DNA of 64,000 nucleotides from Rs1 sp000416275 (GTDB lineage: Bacteria > Pseudomonadota > Gammaproteobacteria > Pseudomonadales > Balneatricaceae). Every line of letters begins with the position of its first letter. Within the stretch, counting starts at the first letter, position 1. The stretch covers positions 2,170,001 through 2,234,000 of the forward strand of contig OZ251574.1 in the NCBI GenBank assembly GCA_965243635.1, written 5' to 3'. Below are positions 27,637-36,350 of this stretch, in pieces. The translations under genes were made by a program, and so were the position numbers. The notes beneath the pieces are model-generated. The model searched no databases and was not told the DNA's origin. It was given only the letters and a program-made list of their open reading frames with translations.

Positions 27637-28383
27637 ATGAATACAGATTCTCGTTGGTTGATACGCAGTCAGCCACAACCTGACGCAATATATCGTTTGC
27701 TCTGCCTTCCATATGCTGGAGGTAATGCGTCTCTTTTCCATAGTTGGCCCGCGCAGCTGCCAGAGCTCGACATGCTTGCGGTGCAGCCGCCAGGCCGAGC
27801 CAGCCGCTTAATGGAGCCTAATTGCCGTGATATGTCTGAGTATGTGGAGGGGCTGTTGTTGGCGCTAGAGCCTTGGCTGGATCGTAACTGGGCCATATTT
27901 GGGCACAGCATGGGAGCGCTGGCAGGTTATGCGCTACTGCAGCGATTACAGCGGTCGGGCTTGCCGCTGCCCGACTATTTTTTTATATCGGCTTCAAAAG
28001 GGCCGCAGGTTGAAAATCGGATCAAGAAAATCAGTTATTTGGATGATGAATGTTTTATCGAAGAGCTGAAAAAACTCAATGGCACCCCAACACAAGTACT
28101 GGAGAACCAAGAGTTGATTAATTTCTGTCTGCCATTTATCCGGGCAGATTTCCATTTAATAGAAAATTATCTGCTCGGGGAGTTTAAGCCATTACCAGTC
28201 ACACCAATTCTCTTGTGTGGTACTGAAGATGATATAACACCGCAAGATATGTTGCTGTGGAATAAGCTGTTCAAAAAATCAGCCACTGTCTCGATGTTTC
28301 CAGGCAATCATTTTTTCCTGCATGAGGAGGATAATTTGAAAAATATATTTCAATTAATCAAACGTCATCTTCCGGAAAATTGA
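27637..28383 (+). CDS. Type II thioesterase (alpha/beta hydrolase)
   Basis: This 248-residue protein belongs to the GrsT-like thioesterases that clear misprimed carrier domains of non-ribosomal peptide or polyketide synthases. The catalytic serine is Ser91 in Gly-His-Ser-Met-Gly, the acid lies in Gly-Thr-Glu-Asp-Asp, and the His is in Pro-Gly-Asn-His-Phe-Phe. N-terminal Cys-Leu-Pro-Tyr-Ala-Gly-Gly is typical. AAGGA precedes its ATG. No synthase gene is in the window, so the thioesterase is an orphan, possibly of a siderophore cluster. IS66 copy B begins 33 bp after its stop. Confidence 0.87.
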   Translation: MNTDSRWLIRSQPQPDAIYRLLCLPYAGGNASLFHSWPAQLPELDMLAVQPPGRASRLMEPNCRDMSEYVEGLLLALEPWLDRNWAIFGHSMGALAGYALLQRLQRSGLPLPDYFFISASKGPQVENRIKKISYLDDECFIEELKKLNGTPTQVLENQELINFCLPFIRADFHLIENYLLGEFKPLPVTPILLCGTEDDITPQDMLLWNKLFKKSATVSMFPGNHFFLHEEDNLKNIFQLIKRHLPEN

Positions 28384-28415
28384 TCATTATTTTCAGCGAC
28401 TTAATACCTCGCCTG

Positions 28416-30362
28416 GTAACTTCTCAATAACTCGGGGCAGAACGTCAATATAAATCATTTTCTCTTGACAGGGTTTTAGTCCAAAAGTCGTTAAAATTAA
28501 AGGCCACTTCCCTTCTTCTTTAAAGTAGCAGCACCGCGTTATACCAGTCCATGTGAGTGGTTTATTTATCTTATAAACTCGCGGGTTGCGACTAACTATT
28601 CAAATGTCTCAGACCTCTTCACAGAAGCAAAAAAACCACCTAAAAAAGCCATGGTAAGATAACCTTATCATTCGCTGCTATGACTTAAACCTTTGAAAAA
28701 ACTCCCTACTTTACCTGATATTCCAGAAAGTGAACAAACTCCGGTAGTCAAAAGCTTACTACTGATAGTAGAGCAATGCTTTCAAAGTATTCAGCAGCAA
28801 GCCGAAGAGATCGAGCTGCTCAAAGATGAAGTGCGCGTACTAAAAAAGCAGAAAAAACGGCCCACTTTCAAACCAAGTAACTTGGACAAAGAAACAGATA
28901 AATCGACGGGCGATGATTCAGTATCGACAGAAAACAAAAAGCGGCCAGGCTCAAAGAAACGCTCTAAAAATGTGAATCTAACTATCCATGACGATCAAGT
29001 GGTTCAACCGCAAGACGGTATCCCTCCAGGAGCTCGCTTTAAAGGATACCGGGATTTTATTGTTCAGGAGTTGGTCATTGGCACAAAAAACACCCGTTAT
29101 CGTCTCGCCCGTTATGTCACACCAGACGGCCAAACCCTCACCGCTAAATTACCTAAAGAATTGAACGGGCTGCATTACGGTCCTTATTTACTCAGCTATG
29201 TCCTTTATCAACATCATCACTGTCATGTCACCCAACCTCTATTGCTAGAGCAACTGCGAGAATGGGGGATTGATATCTCCGCCGGTCAAATCAATCGCCT
29301 TTTATCCGAGGGAAAATCTCAATTTCATCAGGAAAAGAACGACATTTTAAAAGCGGGTTTAGCTTTGTCCGATTATGTCACTGTTGACGATTCAGGTGCT
29401 CGCCATAAAGGGGTCAACGGTTATGTCACTCAAATAGGCAACGAGTATTTTGCTTGGTTTGAATCGACAGGCTCTAAGAGTAGGGTTAATTTTTTGGAAT
29501 TGCTCTGTGCGGGGGATAAAAGTTATCGTATTAATCATCACGCTGAGTCTTACTGGGTAGATCAAAAATTACCGCATGTCCCACTAAAGCTTCTCTTAGA
29601 GAGTGGCTTGTCGCATTTTGCTAATGCCCTGCGTTGGGAGGAGCATCTTGATGAGCAGGGAATCAACTCGGCGCGCCACCGTCGTATTGCGACGGAAGGC
29701 GCTTTACTTGGTAATGTGCAGCATCAAAACCGGTGCCAGAACTTAGTCATACTCAGTGACGGGGCGGGTCAGTTCAATATTCTGCAGCACGCATTGTGCT
29801 GGATTCATACTGAGCGTTTGGTACACACAATGCTGCCGTTAAACGAATGGCACCGAGAGGATATAGCGAAAGTACGCGGTGAAATTTGGGATTTATATCG
29901 AGGCCTAAAAACGTATAAAGTCCAGCCAGGTTCCGATCAGAAAGCCGCGCTGGAGACTTTTTTTGACGAGATTTTTACGCAGCGAACACGTTATGAGTCT
30001 TTAAACCAATTGCTCAAGCGGATCTACAAAAACAAAGCGAAATTACTGCGAGTATTAGCACGTCCTGAAATTCCCTTACATACCAATGGTAGTGAAACAG
30101 ATATCAGGGATTTCGTAAAAAAGAGAAAGATCAGTGGAGGTACTCGCAGTGATGTTGGAAGAGAGTGCCGAGATACATTTTCCAGTCTAAAAAAGACTTG
30201 TCGAAAGCTTGGTGTGTCATTTTGGGACTATATATTGGATAGAAATTCTGGGATTGGGGATATCCCCCCATTGGCAGAATTAATTCGTCGAGAAGTAGCC
30301 GCTGACTAGGGCTTTAATTGGCGTAAGCTATAGTAGATTGCCCCGTGTTATTGAGAAGTTAC
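28416..30362 (+). mobile_element. IS66-family insertion sequence, copy B (1947 bp)
   Basis: It has the same ends and length as copy A and opposite orientation. The 8-bp target duplication is CTCGCCTG at 28408-28415 and 30363-30370. It differs from the duplication of copy A, so the two copies inserted independently. Confidence 0.93.
28693..30309 (+). CDS. IS66-family transposase (TnpC type), copy B
   Basis: This frame has the same length as the transposase at 17986-19602 and differs from it by a single residue (Leu instead of Arg at residue 42). It starts at TTG. Domains and catalytic motifs are as described for copy A. Both copies keep full frames and ends, so both look potentially active. 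Confidence 0.93.
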   Translation: MKKLPTLPDIPESEQTPVVKSLLLIVEQCFQSIQQQAEEIELLKDEVRVLKKQKKRPTFKPSNLDKETDKSTGDDSVSTENKKRPGSKKRSKNVNLTIHDDQVVQPQDGIPPGARFKGYRDFIVQELVIGTKNTRYRLARYVTPDGQTLTAKLPKELNGLHYGPYLLSYVLYQHHHCHVTQPLLLEQLREWGIDISAGQINRLLSEGKSQFHQEKNDILKAGLALSDYVTVDDSGARHKGVNGYVTQIGNEYFAWFESTGSKSRVNFLELLCAGDKSYRINHHAESYWVDQKLPHVPLKLLLESGLSHFANALRWEEHLDEQGINSARHRRIATEGALLGNVQHQNRCQNLVILSDGAGQFNILQHALCWIHTERLVHTMLPLNEWHREDIAKVRGEIWDLYRGLKTYKVQPGSDQKAALETFFDEIFTQRTRYESLNQLLKRIYKNKAKLLRVLARPEIPLHTNGSETDIRDFVKKRKISGGTRSDVGRECRDTFSSLKKTCRKLGVSFWDYILDRNSGIGDIPPLAELIRREVAAD

Positions 30363-30381
30363 CTCGCCTGCGGTTAGGTGA

Positions 30382-31180
30382 ATGAGCTTGCTAAGTACTC
30401 TAGGCTTGTTAGTGACACGGCCTGTAGCGGGGTTCTCTGAAAGGGTTTTTGTGCCCATCCCCTCGAAATTGCTAATGGGTATTGAAACAATCTTTAATAG
30501 CCAAAGATCTAAGCTTTATCATTTAGGCGCAAGTCGTATCAGCCGTTCATCTTTAGCTGATGCTAACGCGAGTCGACCAGCCGCCATCTATATATTATCT
30601 ATTCGAAAAAGTGCGTTCGAAACTCCCTAAGGATGATGCCTGTAGATGGTTAGACTGATTGATTCAACGACGATTGATTTGAATTTAAATCAATTTAAGT
30701 GGGCAGAATTTCGTTCAAAGAAGGCTGGGATCAAGCTTTATACCGTGCATGACCCTAACGCCGCCGTCCCTATGTTTTTCTCACTAACGGAGGAAAAAGC
30801 CAATCACACTAAAGAGCTGAATAATCTACCAATGATGCCAATTACAGTCTATATTGTTGATCTTGCTAGAATAATTACGATTGTATCAGGATGATTCTAA
30901 ATTTATCGGCCGAATGAAAACGAATACTTGCTATACAGTGATGAAGACAAAGGCTCCTATTGGCATAGGAGTCGTTGCTGATGAAATTATCCGCCTACAG
31001 TGCTAAAGAAAAGAAGCCTGTCCAATAGATTTACGCCGCCTAACTTTCGTTCGAGAGGAGGATCAAAAAGATCTGGTTTTTATCACGAGTGATTTATCGC
31101 GCTCAGCGGTTGAAATCGCTGTTATATAAACAGCTTTGGGAGATAGAACTGTTTTTTAAATGGATAAAATAAAACCTCAA
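30382..31180 (+). pseudogene. IS4-type transposase remnant, several frameshifts
   Basis: Fragments in different frames follow an IS4-like DDE transposase in order: Lys-Leu-Tyr-His-Leu-Gly-Ala... Ser-Arg-Ser-Ser-Leu-Ala-Asp-Ala-Asn (about 30510-30575), Val-Arg-Leu-Ile-Asp-Ser-Thr-Thr-Ile and Gly-Ile-Lys-Leu-Tyr-Thr-Val-His-Asp (30646-30760), and Lys-Gln-Leu-Trp-Glu-Ile-Glu-Leu-Phe-Phe-Lys-Trp-Ile-Lys (about 31117-31170). Stops and shifts between them make it inactive. It is not closely related to the intact IS4-family element at 60283-61933. Confidence 0.72.
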
Positions 31181-31249
31181 AATAGAAATGGAGTGATGAT
31201 TCAGGTCTTGATAGTGCGAACATCCTACCTACTTTTGAAAATTTTCACT

Positions 31250-31345
31250 GCGACCTAGGAAAGTTTAAATCTTTAAATTTTACATCATCCATTTAAAAAA
31301 CAACTCGATCTGCCAGCGTTGTTTGTAAAGCATCGTTATTTTTTA
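31250..31345 (-). pseudogene. Inverted fragment of an IS4-type transposase
   Basis: Read leftward, this stretch repeats the Gln-Ile-Glu-Leu-Phe-Phe-Lys-Trp-Met segment of the remnant just upstream, in opposite orientation. Two decayed copies, or an inversion within one, therefore meet here, 18 bp from the stop of puuD. Confidence 0.6.
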
Positions 31346-31362
31346 ATCGGACACTAGTGAGA

Positions 31363-32607
31363 TTAATTGCTTATGTTGGCGCCTTCGGTGATCCACTTGC
31401 CCAGTATGCGGCGCTCTTGTTTGGTCATATGGGTAATGTTTCCCAGTGGCATTACTTGGGACGCTACCGCTTGGGCGTTGATTCTAGCGGCATACGCCTG
31501 AATTTGCTCTGGAGTGTCGAACATCACCCCGGCCGGTGCGGCTGAGAACAAGTTGCTGCTCGGTTGCGTAGCATGACAAACGGTACAGCGCTCGCGGATG
31601 ATGCCACTGACTTGGTTAAACGAGGTGCTGTTACCGGCAGAGCTAGCTGTCGGTGCCGCTGGCTCAGAGAGGGCGGCAGCTGCCTTTGATTTAGGCTCGG
31701 TCGTTGTCGCGGGGGTGACAGGGGCTATTATAAAAGCTAGACAGACCATGCCAAGGGCGGCAGCGGGAATGGTCCAAGCGTATTTTTGGCTTAAATGACG
31801 GGTGTTAAAATAGTGACGCACTAATACGCTAAATACCGCCAGTGCCGCTAATATCGCCCAGTTATACTGGTGTCCATAAGTGCTGGGGAAGTGATTGCTG
31901 ATCATAATAAAGAGGATCGGCAAGGTGAAGTAGTTATTGTGTCTAGAGCGCAGTAGGCCTTTGGCCGGTAAGCTCGGATCGGGTGTTTCGCCCTTTTCTA
32001 ATGAGGCGACCATTTTGCGCTGGGCGGGCATAATCACAAAGAACACATTGCCGACCATAATCGAGCCGATAATAGCGCCGACATGGATAAAGGCACCGCG
32101 ACCGCTAAATACTAGCGAGAATGCCCAGGCGGCGCAGATTAATAGTATAAAAAGTATCGCGCCTAACAGCGCCGGTTTTTGGCCCAGAGGTGATTCACAT
32201 AAAGTGGTATAAATTAGCCAGCCGACAATTAAGCTGCCAATACTGATACCTATCGCACTCAGCGCACTGAGATCAGAGCCGGGCGCTATGAGGTAGAGCT
32301 TTGCATTGAGGTAATAGACAACGGCTAGTAAAGCCATCCCCGACAGCCAAGTAGTGTATGCCTCCCACTTAAACCAGTGCAGATTTTCCGGCATTTGCGG
32401 AGGGGCGAGCTTATATTTTTCTAAATGATAGATGCCGCCGCCGTGAATCGCCCATAAATCACCAGCCAAGCCCTCTTTAGGGGCGCGTCTGTCCAAGTGG
32501 TTTTCTAGCCAAACGAAATAAAAAGAGGCGCCTATCCAGGCAACTCCGGTAATCATGTGTACCCAGCGAATTGCCAAGCTTAACCACTCTGTGTAATGGG
32601 GATCCAT
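31363..32607 (-). CDS. puuD: Membrane urate hydroxylase with cytochrome c domain
   Basis: The 414-residue protein has about eight membrane helices and a C-terminal haem-binding motif Cys-Thr-Val-Cys-His followed by a distal Met segment. This layout is that of PuuD, an inner-membrane urate oxidase coupled to the respiratory chain. It converts urate to 5-hydroxyisourate, the substrate of HiuH encoded at 37870. Conserved N-terminal segments are Arg-Trp-Val-His-Met-Ile-Thr-Gly-Val-Ala-Trp-Ile-Gly and Trp-Ala-Ile-His-Gly-Gly-Gly. AAGGAG precedes the ATG, 10 bp after allA. It is last in the alc-allA-puuD run. Confidence 0.92.
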   Translation of the reverse strand: MDPHYTEWLSLAIRWVHMITGVAWIGASFYFVWLENHLDRRAPKEGLAGDLWAIHGGGIYHLEKYKLAPPQMPENLHWFKWEAYTTWLSGMALLAVVYYLNAKLYLIAPGSDLSALSAIGISIGSLIVGWLIYTTLCESPLGQKPALLGAILFILLICAAWAFSLVFSGRGAFIHVGAIIGSIMVGNVFFVIMPAQRKMVASLEKGETPDPSLPAKGLLRSRHNNYFTLPILFIMISNHFPSTYGHQYNWAILAALAVFSVLVRHYFNTRHLSQKYAWTIPAAALGMVCLAFIIAPVTPATTTEPKSKAAAALSEPAAPTASSAGNSTSFNQVSGIIRERCTVCHATQPSSNLFSAAPAGVMFDTPEQIQAYAARINAQAVASQVMPLGNITHMTKQERRILGKWITEGANISN

Positions 32608-32617
32608 AGATAACTCC

Positions 32618-33139
32618 TTAGTTGCTCGGTGCTAATTGTTGATCAGGATCTAAAAAAATCATAATCTGTTCCGGGTAAAAATGCTCATCACAGTTATTCC
32701 CCAAGCCCTCTCGATCGACAATTAAAAAATCATCTTGAGTTGCGCAACATAAAATAGGGTGATGCCATACTCCCCGGTGGTAATTAATCCCCTGTTGACC
32801 ATTGCTAATAAATGCCTGCAACTGTTCTGGCTGAGGCGGTTCACCTGCCGGGGCAACTAAAATAAGAAAGGCATTTTGTTTTAGGGGAATAAAGGCTTGG
32901 CTGCCTTTAGGATGACGTTCCATCATTTTTATTTGCAGTGGCATCTGTAATTTTTGCGCCCTAAAGATGCTGATAATGGCACGATCTTCCGGGTCCGATA
33001 GCTCGACGCTTGAGAGGCGGTGATAGCGCTGCGTATTATTATTATTGATCATAAAAAATGATCGGTCCGCAGTTTCTATGACATCCCCAAAATCGGCAAA
33101 ATCCGCTTGAGTTAATGGTTGAGGTTTGATTAAGTACAC
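32618..33139 (-). CDS. allA: Ureidoglycolate lyase
   Basis: This 173-residue cupin-fold enzyme splits ureidoglycolate into glyoxylate and urea. The family segments Phe-Ala-Asp-Phe-Gly-Asp-Val-Ile, Met-Met-Glu-Arg-His-Pro-Lys-Gly-Ser-Gln-Ala-Phe-Ile-Pro and Tyr-His-Arg-Gly-Val-Trp-His-His-Pro are all present. It starts at GTG (33137-33139), four bases after the alc stop, with AAAGG upstream; the ribosome site overlaps the end of alc. It follows allantoicase, its natural supplier of substrate. Confidence 0.94.
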   Translation of the reverse strand: MYLIKPQPLTQADFADFGDVIETADRSFFMINNNNTQRYHRLSSVELSDPEDRAIISIFRAQKLQMPLQIKMMERHPKGSQAFIPLKQNAFLILVAPAGEPPQPEQLQAFISNGQQGINYHRGVWHHPILCCATQDDFLIVDREGLGNNCDEHFYPEQIMIFLDPDQQLAPSN

Positions 33140-33143
33140 GGTT

Positions 33144-34148
33144 TTAGCCTTTGTTTTTATTATGTATTTTACCGAACAATCGCATGCGACTTACACCGCC
33201 ATCAGGAAATATATTGAGCTTTACGTGAGTGATAGGCCCAATATCATTGAGTTGCTCGGTAAAAGTGTGCTCGCTGTGCATGGCTAGTTTTTGGGAGGGT
33301 AGCAGCTCTTGCCAAAACAAGCTTTGAGTGGCGATCTGTTGATCAGTACCGCCTTTTACATAGGCGCCTTGAATTGAACAGCTATCTGGATAGTTGCCTT
33401 TGAAGTGTAGGGTGTCTATCAATATTTCTGCAATATTCCCCGCGTGACCCAATGCCACGATAACCCAATCATAACCTGGGGTGCGACGCCTTGCTGTCTC
33501 CCAGCCATCGCCCATATTAACCCCGCGGCCCGGGTTTAAAATATTGCGCATTTGACCGAAGTGCTCGTCTGAGCAAGCGAGTGCGCGGCCGCCATTTAAA
33601 GAGCTGGCTAAATCCAGCAATTGATCAGTGCTCTGCTTTGACCAGTCGTGATGAGGAATGCCATAAACGCGCAGTCTGGCGATGCCACCATCGGGGAATA
33701 TGTTGAATCGCAAGTGGCTGAATGGTTGGTCGCTATCAATACTGTGCCAATGTTGGCTGTTGCCCTGTAGCTCAACGGCGGGTAGTATTTCCATCCACTG
33801 GGTGTTTTTATCGGGATCCGCTGTCTGGCAAAAACAGCCTTCTAGAGAGGCGGAGGGCGGAAAATTACCGGTGAAAAATGCGGTGTCTATTTCCACGCCT
33901 TTAATAACCCCCGCTACACCTAGGCGAATTATCGCGTGATCGTAGCCTTCAAAGCGCTTGCGGCGAGACTCCCAGCCGTCCATCCACTTGCCATTGTCAT
34001 CGAAAACTCCCTCTTTCCAAATCGCGGCTTGTGGTGCGAGCATCCGATCAGCTGCTGCAAACCAGTCGTCGGTAACACTGATTACTTTACTGCCTAAACG
34101 CGCATCGGCAAGGTTTATAAATTTTTCAAAGCTATGGCTATTGGTCAT
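33144..34148 (-). CDS. alc: Allantoicase
   Basis: The 334-residue protein consists of two homologous jelly-roll repeats, as in other allantoicases: each half contains Gly-Asp-Gly-Trp-Glu or an equivalent, Asp-His/Trp-Ala/Val-Ile, and Asn-Ile-Phe-Pro-Asp-Gly-Gly-Ile/Val-Ala/Ser-Arg. It hydrolyses allantoate to ureidoglycolate and urea. It begins the alc-allA-puuD group; the upstream gap of about 195 bp to uraD contains a short MITE1 copy. The ribosome site is weak. Confidence 0.95.
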   Translation of the reverse strand: MTNSHSFEKFINLADARLGSKVISVTDDWFAAADRMLAPQAAIWKEGVFDDNGKWMDGWESRRKRFEGYDHAIIRLGVAGVIKGVEIDTAFFTGNFPPSASLEGCFCQTADPDKNTQWMEILPAVELQGNSQHWHSIDSDQPFSHLRFNIFPDGGIARLRVYGIPHHDWSKQSTDQLLDLASSLNGGRALACSDEHFGQMRNILNPGRGVNMGDGWETARRRTPGYDWVIVALGHAGNIAEILIDTLHFKGNYPDSCSIQGAYVKGGTDQQIATQSLFWQELLPSQKLAMHSEHTFTEQLNDIGPITHVKLNIFPDGGVSRMRLFGKIHNKNKG

Positions 34149-34176
34149 TTTTATATCGCTTCTATTTAATTATTAT

Positions 34177-34244
34177 CTGAATCCGTGACTGAAAAGTGAA
34201 GACAGCGCTGGCGCTATGTGCTGCAGTGCAGTCACTGATTCAGC
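34177..34244. repeat. MITE1 copy, short form
   Basis: CTGAATCCGTGACTGAAAAGTG and GCAGTCACTGATTCAG enclose a short GCGCTATGTG core. It lies between uraD and alc and may interrupt a former operon. Confidence 0.78.
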
Positions 34245-34343
34245 TATTATATAAGTCAAAAATTTTCGATTAATCATCGGTAGCTATGCAAGCTAGGCGA
34301 GCGCACTTAAGAGTGCTAGCTAGATTGCTCAATACCCAATCCT

Positions 34344-34859
34344 TTATAGATCCGCCAAGCGGAACCGGGCAATTTTGTTGATTTCAAGTAGTGCCTGTGA
34401 AAATTCACGTTCAGGTTGATTGTTTATTCTCTGTTGAAAGGCGGCTAAAATTTTAAGTTTGTCACTGTCTTTAACCGCCATAATAAACGGGAAGTGGAAC
34501 TTAGCCTGGTAGGCGCTGTTTAACTGATTAAAAAGGGCGAACTCGGCGGGACTGCAGTCGCTAATCCCCGCATCCGACTGCTCGGCGGATGATGAATGAG
34601 TCAGCTGACCAGCAATCGCAGCTTTGCCGGCAAGGTCGGGGTGAGCGTTGATTAAATCGAGTTTGGCCTGATGATCCGCTGCGGTTAATATAGAGCAGAC
34701 TAATTGATAAAAGTGCTCGATTTGGTTGTGCTCAGCGGTGATTCCAGCATCGAAAGCAGCTTCGGCAATCCAGGGGGAGTGTTCAAATATGTCAGCAAAC
34801 TTGCCGATAAATTGAGCTTTTGACATCTCGCTTGGTGTGCAAGTGGTAAACATCTGCAT
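34344..34859 (-). CDS. uraD: OHCU decarboxylase
   Basis: The product converts 2-oxo-4-hydroxy-4-carboxy-5-ureidoimidazoline to S-allantoin. The catalytic His is in Asn-Ala-His-Pro-Asp-Leu-Ala-Gly, with the Ser-Ala-Glu-Gln segment after it and Phe-Pro-Phe-Ile-Met-Ala-Val near the C terminus. The frame is open to 34982, but I choose the ATG at 34859, which gives 171 residues (usual for the family) and places the start just beyond the puuE stop at 34861. The extra codons upstream are puuE sequence in another frame. Confidence 0.92.
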   Translation of the reverse strand: MQMFTTCTPSEMSKAQFIGKFADIFEHSPWIAEAAFDAGITAEHNQIEHFYQLVCSILTAADHQAKLDLINAHPDLAGKAAIAGQLTHSSSAEQSDAGISDCSPAEFALFNQLNSAYQAKFHFPFIMAVKDSDKLKILAAFQQRINNQPEREFSQALLEINKIARFRLADL

Positions 34860-34860
34860 A

Positions 34861-35784
34861 TTATAGGCCTTGGGGTTGGTAAGGGTGCTGTTGGTGCCAG
34901 TGTTTGGCAATATCAATGCGTCTGGTAATCCATACTCTATCATGACTTTTAACATACTCGATAAAACGCGCCAGAGCGGCAATTCTTCCCGGCTTGCCGA
35001 CCAGCCGACAGTGTAGGCCTATCGAGAGCATTTTAGGGGCCGTTTCTCCCTCTTTATACAAAGTGTCGAAGCTGTCTTTTAGATATTGGTAGAACTGCTC
35101 GCCGCTGTTAAAGCCCTGGGGAGTAGCAAAGCGCATGTCATTGACATCCAGCGTGTAGGGTATCACTAAGTGGCCCTTTCCCGCGTTGTCGAGCCAGTAG
35201 GGCAAATCATCATCATAGGCGTCACTATCATACATAAATCCGCCTTCGCGCATGACCAGGCGCCGTGTATTTGGGCCAAGGCGGCCGGTGTACCAGCCCA
35301 GAGGGCGATGACCAGTAATCTTAGTAATAATCGCAATCGCTTGTTCTAAATGTTGCTGCTCTTCAGCTTCGGGCATATTTTGGTAGTCGATCCAGCGATA
35401 TCCATGGCTGCAAATTTCATGACCGGCAGCGACCATCGCAGTGGCAACATCTGGGTGGCGTTGAATCGCCATGGCCACGGCAAAGACGGTCAGTTGAATA
35501 TCATGTTGCTCGAACAACCTCAATAATCGCCACACACCGGCGCGACTACCGTATTCGTAACAGGACTCCATGCTTAGATTGCGGGCACCATGCAGGGGAG
35601 TAGCACCTGGCATCTCCGAGAGAAATGCCTCAGATTCACTGTCACCATGTAACAGACACCGCTCGCCACCTTCCTCGTAGTTTAAAACGAAAGAGATGGC
35701 AATCTGGGCTTGATTAGGCCAGTTAGGGTGTGGGGGATTCGCGCCATAGCCGATTAAATCTCTGGGGTAACTATCATTGACCAT
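34861..35784 (-). CDS. puuE: Allantoinase, polysaccharide-deacetylase type
   Basis: About 307 residues of the NodB-like fold, matching the metal-independent allantoinase PuuE: Asp-Leu-Ile-Gly-Tyr-Gly-Ala-Asn-Pro-Pro, Leu-Asn-Tyr-Glu-Glu-Gly-Gly-Glu, Ile-Cys-Ser-His-Gly-Tyr-Arg-Trp and Gly-Trp-Tyr-Thr-Gly-Arg. It opens allantoin to allantoate. I choose the ATG at 35784 with AAAGGA upstream instead of 35847. It overlaps the uraD ribosome site region, so puuE-uraD are coupled. A perfect palindrome 230 bp upstream may be an operator. Confidence 0.94.
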   Translation of the reverse strand: MVNDSYPRDLIGYGANPPHPNWPNQAQIAISFVLNYEEGGERCLLHGDSESEAFLSEMPGATPLHGARNLSMESCYEYGSRAGVWRLLRLFEQHDIQLTVFAVAMAIQRHPDVATAMVAAGHEICSHGYRWIDYQNMPEAEEQQHLEQAIAIITKITGHRPLGWYTGRLGPNTRRLVMREGGFMYDSDAYDDDLPYWLDNAGKGHLVIPYTLDVNDMRFATPQGFNSGEQFYQYLKDSFDTLYKEGETAPKMLSIGLHCRLVGKPGRIAALARFIEYVKSHDRVWITRRIDIAKHWHQQHPYQPQGL

Positions 35785-36014
35785 TATTTTTCCTTTAGCT
35801 GGGCCTGAATCAGATTTTGATGGTCCGAAGCAGTTACTTGGATACAACGCTTGGCGAAAATCATTGATCTTAAGCCGTTTTGGGCAAATAGCTGCCGAGC
35901 TTAAGAGTGTTATGCATGGATACGCTTATTTAGCGGATGCAGAGCACCTATTGGCAATTGTGAAATATGCAAATGGATTAACGCTCAACACAGATATAAA
36001 CAATTTATCAGTTT

Positions 36015-36026
36015 ATTGTATACAAT
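36015..36026. promoter_or_regulatory. Candidate operator palindrome upstream of puuE
   Basis: ATTGTATACAAT is a perfect 12-bp palindrome of the TNGTATACNA type bound by several FadR-subfamily GntR regulators. It is the only such site I noticed between puuE and the IS110 copy. Function is inferred from form and place. Confidence 0.4.
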
Positions 36027-36206
36027 TAATTGAAAATTGATTTAAATAACCGTCAAATATGCTTATCCCAGCTTGCAGAAAAGTGTAATCTTAGCTGAGA
36101 AGTTTGCGAAAGAAACGCGACTTAACTTCGGCTTACGGGGTTGTTTTACGACTAGAGCTAGTCAAAATTTATGTTGTGCATCCAATAAGGTGCGCGCAGA
36201 TAATGT

Positions 36207-36253
36207 GAGAGCTCTGCATAACGTTGCGAGCAGAGTAGTTATGCAGAGGTCTC
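36207..36253. repeat. MITE2 copy, minimal form (47 bp), with target duplication
   Basis: GAGAGCTCTGCATAAC and GTTATGCAGAGGTCTC are separated by only 15 bases. The flanks 36202-36206 and 36254-36258 are both AATGT, a 5-bp target duplication. Confidence 0.88.
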
Positions 36254-36350
36254 AATGTATATATAACCTGAATCAGATAATGGGACTCCCCCACACCGAA
36301 CATGTGGAGTAATATTCAAGTTACGACACAAAAATATTGGGAGTCCGAAA

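Noticed and set aside
17933..30362. Composite transposon formed by the two IS66 copies around the receptor/exporter genes
   Set aside because: Each copy has its own 8-bp target duplication (CCGAATCT and CTCGCCTG). A composite unit would have one duplication only at its outer borders. The copies inserted separately.
34860..34982. Longer N terminus for UraD
   Set aside because: The extra codons overlap puuE in another frame. The ATG at 34859 gives the normal family length.
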